The notes beneath the pieces are model-generated. The model was not told the origin of the DNA. It saw nothing but the letters and a program-made list of their open reading frames with translations, and did not search any database. This document shows, in pieces, positions 59,607 to 64,000 of a DNA stretch of 64,000 bases. The DNA is from Stratiolaelaps scimitus. Lineage: Eukaryota > Arthropoda > Arachnida > Mesostigmata > Laelapidae. The translations under genes were made by a program, and so were the position numbers. Where the stretch lies: assembly GCA_019614645.1 (NCBI GenBank), contig JABWDB010000008.1, positions 7,378,001-7,442,000 on the forward strand, written 5' to 3'. How positions within the stretch are numbered: position 1 is the stretch's first letter; every line of letters begins with the position of its first letter.

Positions 59607-60010
59607 TTAGGACGAACTTCCACCGACGAAGCCCGGTGCCCCTCCGCATTCAGTATCCGTATTTGGCTCTGTTGCGTCCTCCCTTATCGACTTCGTCCTT
59701 TCGGAGGGATTGAGGCTCGGCGCGATGACGGATCCGAAAAGTTCGCACATCCGGGGGTGACGACGTGATAACGATAGCTCATCGAACATCCCATTACTTA
59801 CATCGCTGAGGGAGCGAATGCGGAGCGCCACTTCGCCAGCTGCAGGCTGCCCGCCGGTTTTCCTTTCCTGTTTGTGTAAGCGGCGTCCGTGGGACTATCA
59901 GTCGTCGGCTGTTTGTGCGGTGGATACGGGCGGAGAAGCAGAGAGAGAGAGAGAGATAGAGGGGCGGGGGAGAGTACACTCACCGGACGTATTATGCTGT
60001 CATGTGTCAT
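59607..60010 (-). CDS. small two-exon gene, product unknown
   Basis: Exon 1 coding part, 60010-59984, reads MTHDSIIRP and ends at a strong GTGAGTG donor. The 116-bp intron contains a long CT tract and ends CACAAACAG. Exon 2, 59867-59607, continues in phase with ERKTGGQPAAGEVALRIRSL then SDVSNGMFDELSLSRRHPRM, and ends GGAPGFVGGSSS before TAA. The product is 95 residues, hydrophilic, with no signal peptide or membrane segment; no family recognised. A perfect donor-like GTAAGTAA sits inside exon 2 just after RIRSLSD, so the exon may be alternatively spliced to a more distal exon. A short upstream ATG frame (MECRHAGPNDT) precedes the start. Confidence 0.4.
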
Positions 60011-60260
60011 TGGGGCCGGCGTGACGGCACTCCATCGTTGAAGATGGGAGATGGCGTTTCTGGTGGGCGAGGGGGGGGGTCAACTTGGGGATCGTCGCGA
60101 GGCCGGTAGCTCAAGCCCTTGACACAGACAGAGATGAAGTGTCTTAGCAGTTTGAATACGAAACCACGGAGGCAGTCGGGACAACGGAAGGGGAGAGGCA
60201 CACTGTCATTTGTGTATTTTGTGCGGGCTGTATTCTCCGAGCGTGCACACACCTACGGGC
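60011..60260. promoter_or_regulatory. GC-rich region upstream of the small minus-strand gene
   Basis: GC- and CpG-rich with a G-run at about 60068-60078. The minus-strand frame (ending before 60007) reads RCPDCLRGFVFKLLRHFISV then PPPRPPETPSP and stops before the gene's ATG. It may be 5' UTR, or an exon of an overlapping transcript using the TGTGTCAAG acceptor. Confidence 0.25.
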
Positions 60261-60269
60261 CACGTCGTG

Positions 60270-60655
60270 ACAGATATATGTGACGAATATTTCAGTCAAT
60301 TTCTAGTGCTGGCCGGTCGAGGAGCAGAGCTACATATCTCCTTGTTACATGAAAGCCTATCCAGTGCATCTACACTGTGGGAAAGACACTCTATATACGC
60401 TTTGTCATCTTAAATATACCATAATCTCGTGTCAACGCATACATAAACTGATGAGAAATACTTCTTGTTGCAAATTATTTTGTTTCCAATAAGTATATGT
60501 ATATATATATAGTCGTTGGAAAGATGTTATGGTTTAATTCTAAAACCACGCTTCGTTTCGATTATTTGCAACTATTTTTGCGGCTGGAGTCAAAGTATCA
60601 CTCGTCTGCACATCTCTATGGGCTTCCATTATCGACGTCCATTATCTCTTGCCGC
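60270..60655. other. non-coding stretch
   Basis: Plus 60290-60413 follows a TATTTCAG acceptor-like site and reads QFLVLAGRGAELHISLLHES before a TAA, unrecognised. A short TA run lies at about 60496-60511. Confidence 0.3.
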
Positions 60656-60657
60656 AG

Positions 60658-60887
60658 CCGACATGAACTACAAAATCGATTTGTTTAAAAGCAACAAATA
60701 CGGCAATAAGCGAAAAACAAGTGGGCGCAACTGGACGTGGGTGCACTGGAAGAAAACTCGACACACAACATCCCCGGGCGCTCTGACTACAAATTACGTT
60801 GTGATGGCTGGAAAGCACGCCACACATTCGGGGGCCGGTATTCGGCAAACAGACAAATACAAGCGTCCTCCGACATTCGTTAGATGA
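60658..60887 (+). CDS. candidate terminal exon or small basic ORF
   Basis: A strong acceptor (TTATCTCTTGCCGCAG) precedes CCGAC and an ATG at 60663. The frame reads MNYKIDLFKSNKYGNKRKTS then GRNWTWVHWKKTRHT and ends PPTFVR, TGA at 60885-60887. The 74-residue stretch is rich in Lys/Arg. It could be the last exon of a spliced gene or a free-standing small ORF. A 167-codon frame on the opposite strand overlaps it, so strand is not certain. Confidence 0.25.
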
Positions 60888-60899
60888 AATAGCAAGAAA

Positions 60900-62165
60900 A
60901 ACCGGATCTCGAATTGAATACAAATGACGAGCAGCGGCCGTCTTGATGCCGATGCCGGCGCAGCTGTGAGAGGATGCTAATGCCGGCGCTATGTGAACGC
61001 CGCGACTGGAGCCCATGCACGGATTCTTTTTTGAACGGTATGCTAATTGCTTATAAAACACGCTAGCAACATTTAACGTGTTATAGTCTCTCTGCGAACT
61101 AATTAGATATAGTTTAACAAAACGATTGTCGTTAGATCTGTTCACGATTTTCCATTCGCTGTTCGTAAAGCATCAGTACACCAGCTTACCACTGTGTCGA
61201 TGGTGTACCAGCTCCGGCCGGGCTGAGTCGCGTACTAATTGAGAACTCAGTGGCTTCATCCACGAAATACTGCACCGTTGGCGAGCAATAACTCAATGCG
61301 CGAGGAAGAATATCGCCAACTGGTGAATGCCTAGGTTGGCTAGGTAGATCGAATTCACAGCTAATGGCATTTGCCTAAGTAACATGCAAAGGCAGAAGAA
61401 CTTCGACTCGATCGAGTAGAGGGATTTAAAGCTTATGCTGACAAACCGGCGTTCTTTGCTGCTGCTTTCGAGTGAATATCATTGAATTTTCGAAGAGTGC
61501 TTTTTGAGAGAGGTCTCGGTCTCTTTGGCATATGCTGATGCAGTTTCTACTCTAAATTCTATATATATATATATATATCAGTTCATAGAAGCTGTGCGAA
61601 ATAGTTCAGGGGATGGTTTTTCCTGAGAATTTCTGCACAGAGCTCTTTCAACACACAGAGTACTCGCATTGGAACTTAATGTAGCGCCAGCGTCTGGAGT
61701 CGAAAAGGTCTTTCGTAAGAGATGAGTTGGACTTCAAGTGGCTGTAGACGTTTAGGGACCGACTCTTCAACATTCAACTCAATCGTCAACGTCGTGTGAT
61801 TTTGACTTTTAACATACATCGTTAAATAATCACATTTATCAAGCTAGGGTTTTTATTGTCACGGATATCACGGATATTTGCTACAGTGCCTGAACATTAG
61901 TTAGTCAAACTTGTAGCTTTGACGAAATTTTAAGCAACGTTCGCACTTCTCCAAAAGGACTTCGATTGTCTCTCCATATTTACCTATTTTGTGTTGAAAT
62001 ATAATACATAGCGCAAATTATGTAGCATGTATTCCTATTTACATAATAAGAACCTAAGCGTTTACTGCGCTCCTAGAGTTTCGTCATTAAACGAAGCTTT
62101 TGTATTGTATTGTATAAACTATTGTGCCATAGTTAGATACATATTATTCCACTGTTACACGTGTC
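60900..62165. other. non-coding stretch
   Basis: Nothing supported except a (TA)n run at about 61559-61579. Confidence 0.5.
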
Positions 62166-62170
62166 CACAG

Positions 62171-62231
62171 GGATGAAGGCGGTGAAAATAGGCGGAACGT
62201 ACAACCTGATCTTGTGATTGAGATAAATTGA
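62171..62231 (+). CDS. candidate short terminal exon
   Basis: After an acceptor (ACACGTGTCCACAG) the frame reads DEGGENRRNVQPDLVIEIN and stops at TGA 62229-62231. It could be the end of a plus-strand gene that includes the exon at 58.6 kb, but the intermediate exons are missing and the phases cannot be tied together. Confidence 0.2.
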
Positions 62232-62239
62232 CCCACCCT

Positions 62240-63125
62240 CATCTGGTTCATTTCAGTCTGACTTCATAAAATCACTAGATTATTGCCTTCCCAACCAATT
62301 TACAGCATCTAGCGCACTAATTTGATCTATATGACAGTCGCTGTCTAGCCGTGCTGTATCCGTAATAAATATCACAGGAAATCGTATCCCGCTATCACAT
62401 AGGCACATCTAGTTCTTGCAAGGCCTGATTGCTATTCGTATTGCAGAAAGAAAAGGAGACGGTCTGGCGTTCGGTTTACAGCGTTTTTTTTTTGCGTAGA
62501 CAATTCCGTAGTTTTTCGCACGTCCTGTCGTCAAGGCGATGTCCGCCAACGAACCTACCTGCCCGCAGGCCGAACGAGTTACAAGGGGAGCTCGGGACCT
62601 TAGTTATCGAACCTGGTTTGCACGGCAATAAAACACTTATTACTATTGCAGGCGGTGGTCCACCCTACTACCGGTCATCCTTCGTGGGTCGTTTCTCCTC
62701 TTCCCTCTCTCCCTCTCTCTCTCTCTCTCAATTCGTCTCCTCCTGTTAGCCCTTTATGACTTTACACTGCGATGCAATTCGGTCGCCGGACCCAACATCG
62801 GGTGCCTACCAAAAACTCAGCTGGTTTTGATTCTGTTTGGGGTTCACCCATACACATCGTTTGATCACCGATATATTTCGTTCGTTAGCTCAGGGTAGTG
62901 ATACATACTAAGTGTCAAGTGGCTCTTTCAACACTGATTTGAAATGCTTCCCAGCAGAGGCCTTAAAAACGTTGGGCTAGGAGTTACGTCGGGTCACTGA
63001 TCTTTGTCAGTCACAAAGCTTTATTGCTGGACTTCTGAATTTAAATGTTTTTGAACTTGCTAGTTTTTCAGCTTACAGTGTGGTGGTTTCGATATGGTGG
63101 CGAGATGCCCACCAAATAATTTGGT
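62240..63125. other. non-coding stretch
   Basis: A TATTGCAG acceptor at 62446 opens a frame (KEKETVWRSVYSVFF) that passes through a T-homopolymer and a CT repeat at about 62704-62730 before stopping; probably not coding. Confidence 0.35.
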
Positions 63126-63133
63126 AGCTGCTT

Positions 63134-63475
63134 CTAAACTCCTGAAGTCAAGCCACACTTTATAAACGTTTGAAGCAAAGGCGTCGAAATGGAAGGGTCG
63201 AAATGGCTCCAATGTGGGTGAAGATATCTCAACCCAAGATTGTTAAGGGTATACGAGTATTTCTTAGGAATATATCTTATTTGCTGCCAAGAAGAAGCAA
63301 CGGCGAATATTTTCAGTGGATCATGCAGTTCTTTTGGGTCATCCTTTGGGGCATCATTTTTGGTGACTGAGATTAAGATATCAGCATATTTGAAGAGGAT
63401 GAAGGCGTGGCTGCTCCAAGGCAATACACTCTCTCCCAAGGCGTTAATGAGCAAAAGCAGTAACGTGAACTTCAA
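63134..63475 (-). mobile_element. second degenerate non-LTR reverse transcriptase (LINE) fragment
   Basis: Minus-strand frame with LLLLLINALGE, matching the LLFLLYINDL block, followed about 20 residues later by AFILFKYADILISVTKNDAP. This corresponds to the catalytic YADD box with one aspartate lost, and W..I....KK follows at the distance expected for the palm/thumb segment. There is no ATG start and no other LINE domains are in view. It is a different and more worn copy than the one at 32.7-33.2 kb. Confidence 0.65.
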
Positions 63476-63489
63476 ATTGCCTGACTAAT

Positions 63490-64000
63490 CGCAACACTCG
63501 TTATGTTCCAGATTCGAATACATCTAAAGGGGTTTAGATAGAGACAATCTTGATAAAGACTTACATATCTATCCAAAAATAGAAAGTTATTTTCATTTCA
63601 GGCGCGTATTGACCGGCGTGGTACGAGTTCGGCCATTTAAAACGTCTGCCACTATCACTAACTAGCCACTAATTTTAGTAATTAAATAATCCGTAATTAT
63701 GTCCACACCTCGTTACAAATATTCAAATGATTTCGAGTTCAAACATATAATGGATTAGAATATCACATTGTCAATATATCACACAGCTTGAATTCGTATA
63801 GTTATAATATAACAGTAATAATATGTAATAAAAACGAACATTTAGTGTAGTAATTAAATGCTATTCAAAGAGAGATATTCGCACACTCACTCTTTTTCTC
63901 ACAATTTGGACAACTCGAAGCACCTCTCGTACTCCTGTACTGAACATATGTAGAACAGAGAAAGACATGAAGTCGCTTTACCCAAATGAGTACTGTAGAG
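63490..64000. other. AT-rich non-coding end of the window
   Basis: No supported feature. Confidence 0.5.

Noticed and set aside
60642..61145. 167-codon minus-strand frame
   Set aside because: No recognised domain and it overlaps a plus-strand exon candidate with a strong acceptor; treated as chance.

Overview
The window is a piece of an animal nuclear genome: long AT-rich non-coding stretches, many (TA)n, (CT)n and CAG microsatellites, spliced genes with GT..AG introns, a nuclear tRNA with a poly-T terminator on its own strand, tRNA-derived short repeats and many decayed transposons. Its dominant protein-coding gene resembles animal FUT8. An arthropod, perhaps a mite or other chelicerate, fits best, but that is inference from overall texture and not proven by any single marker.

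Layout. 1-4.1 kb: a minus-strand multi-exon gene (about 4069 down to 717) for a small two-pass membrane protein of unknown family, starting next to a GC-rich block. 4.1-18.3 kb: mostly non-coding, with a degraded Ty3/Gypsy integrase piece near 8 kb, a candidate minus-strand exon pair near 10.2 kb, tRNA-like short repeats near 11.2 and 12.6 kb, and two perfect hairpins (13.0 and 15.1 kb). 18.3 kb: a tRNA-Ser(GCU) on the minus strand. 19-27 kb: candidate exons, a possible secreted cysteine-containing ORF (21.3-21.8 kb), simple repeats, and two more copies of the short repeat at 27.0-27.4 kb. 28.6-28.9 kb: a compact two-exon plus-strand ORF whose C-terminus may be a membrane tail. 32.7-39.3 kb: transposon remnants (non-LTR reverse transcriptase, BEL/Pao integrase C-terminus, mariner transposase).

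40.9-57.6 kb: an eight-exon plus-strand gene for a divergent alpha-1,6-fucosyltransferase (FUT8-like). All splice phases fit over about 538 codons, but exon 6 carries one in-frame TGA at 48915-48917, and several residues essential in the vertebrate enzyme are changed. Its introns hold another Tc1/mariner remnant (50.7 kb), a TA/ACATACATGT higher-order repeat (43.5 kb) and a GC-rich block (55-56 kb). 58-64 kb: a small two-exon minus-strand gene candidate (59.6-60.0 kb), several isolated plus-strand exon candidates, and a second non-LTR reverse transcriptase remnant (63.1-63.5 kb).

The genes do not form an obvious functional cluster. The most interesting object is the FUT8-like gene with its single internal stop: a recent pseudogene, a recoded or edited transcript, or an assembly error. 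No CRISPR array, prokaryotic operon or rRNA gene was seen. Exon structures rest on reading splice signals and frames by eye.
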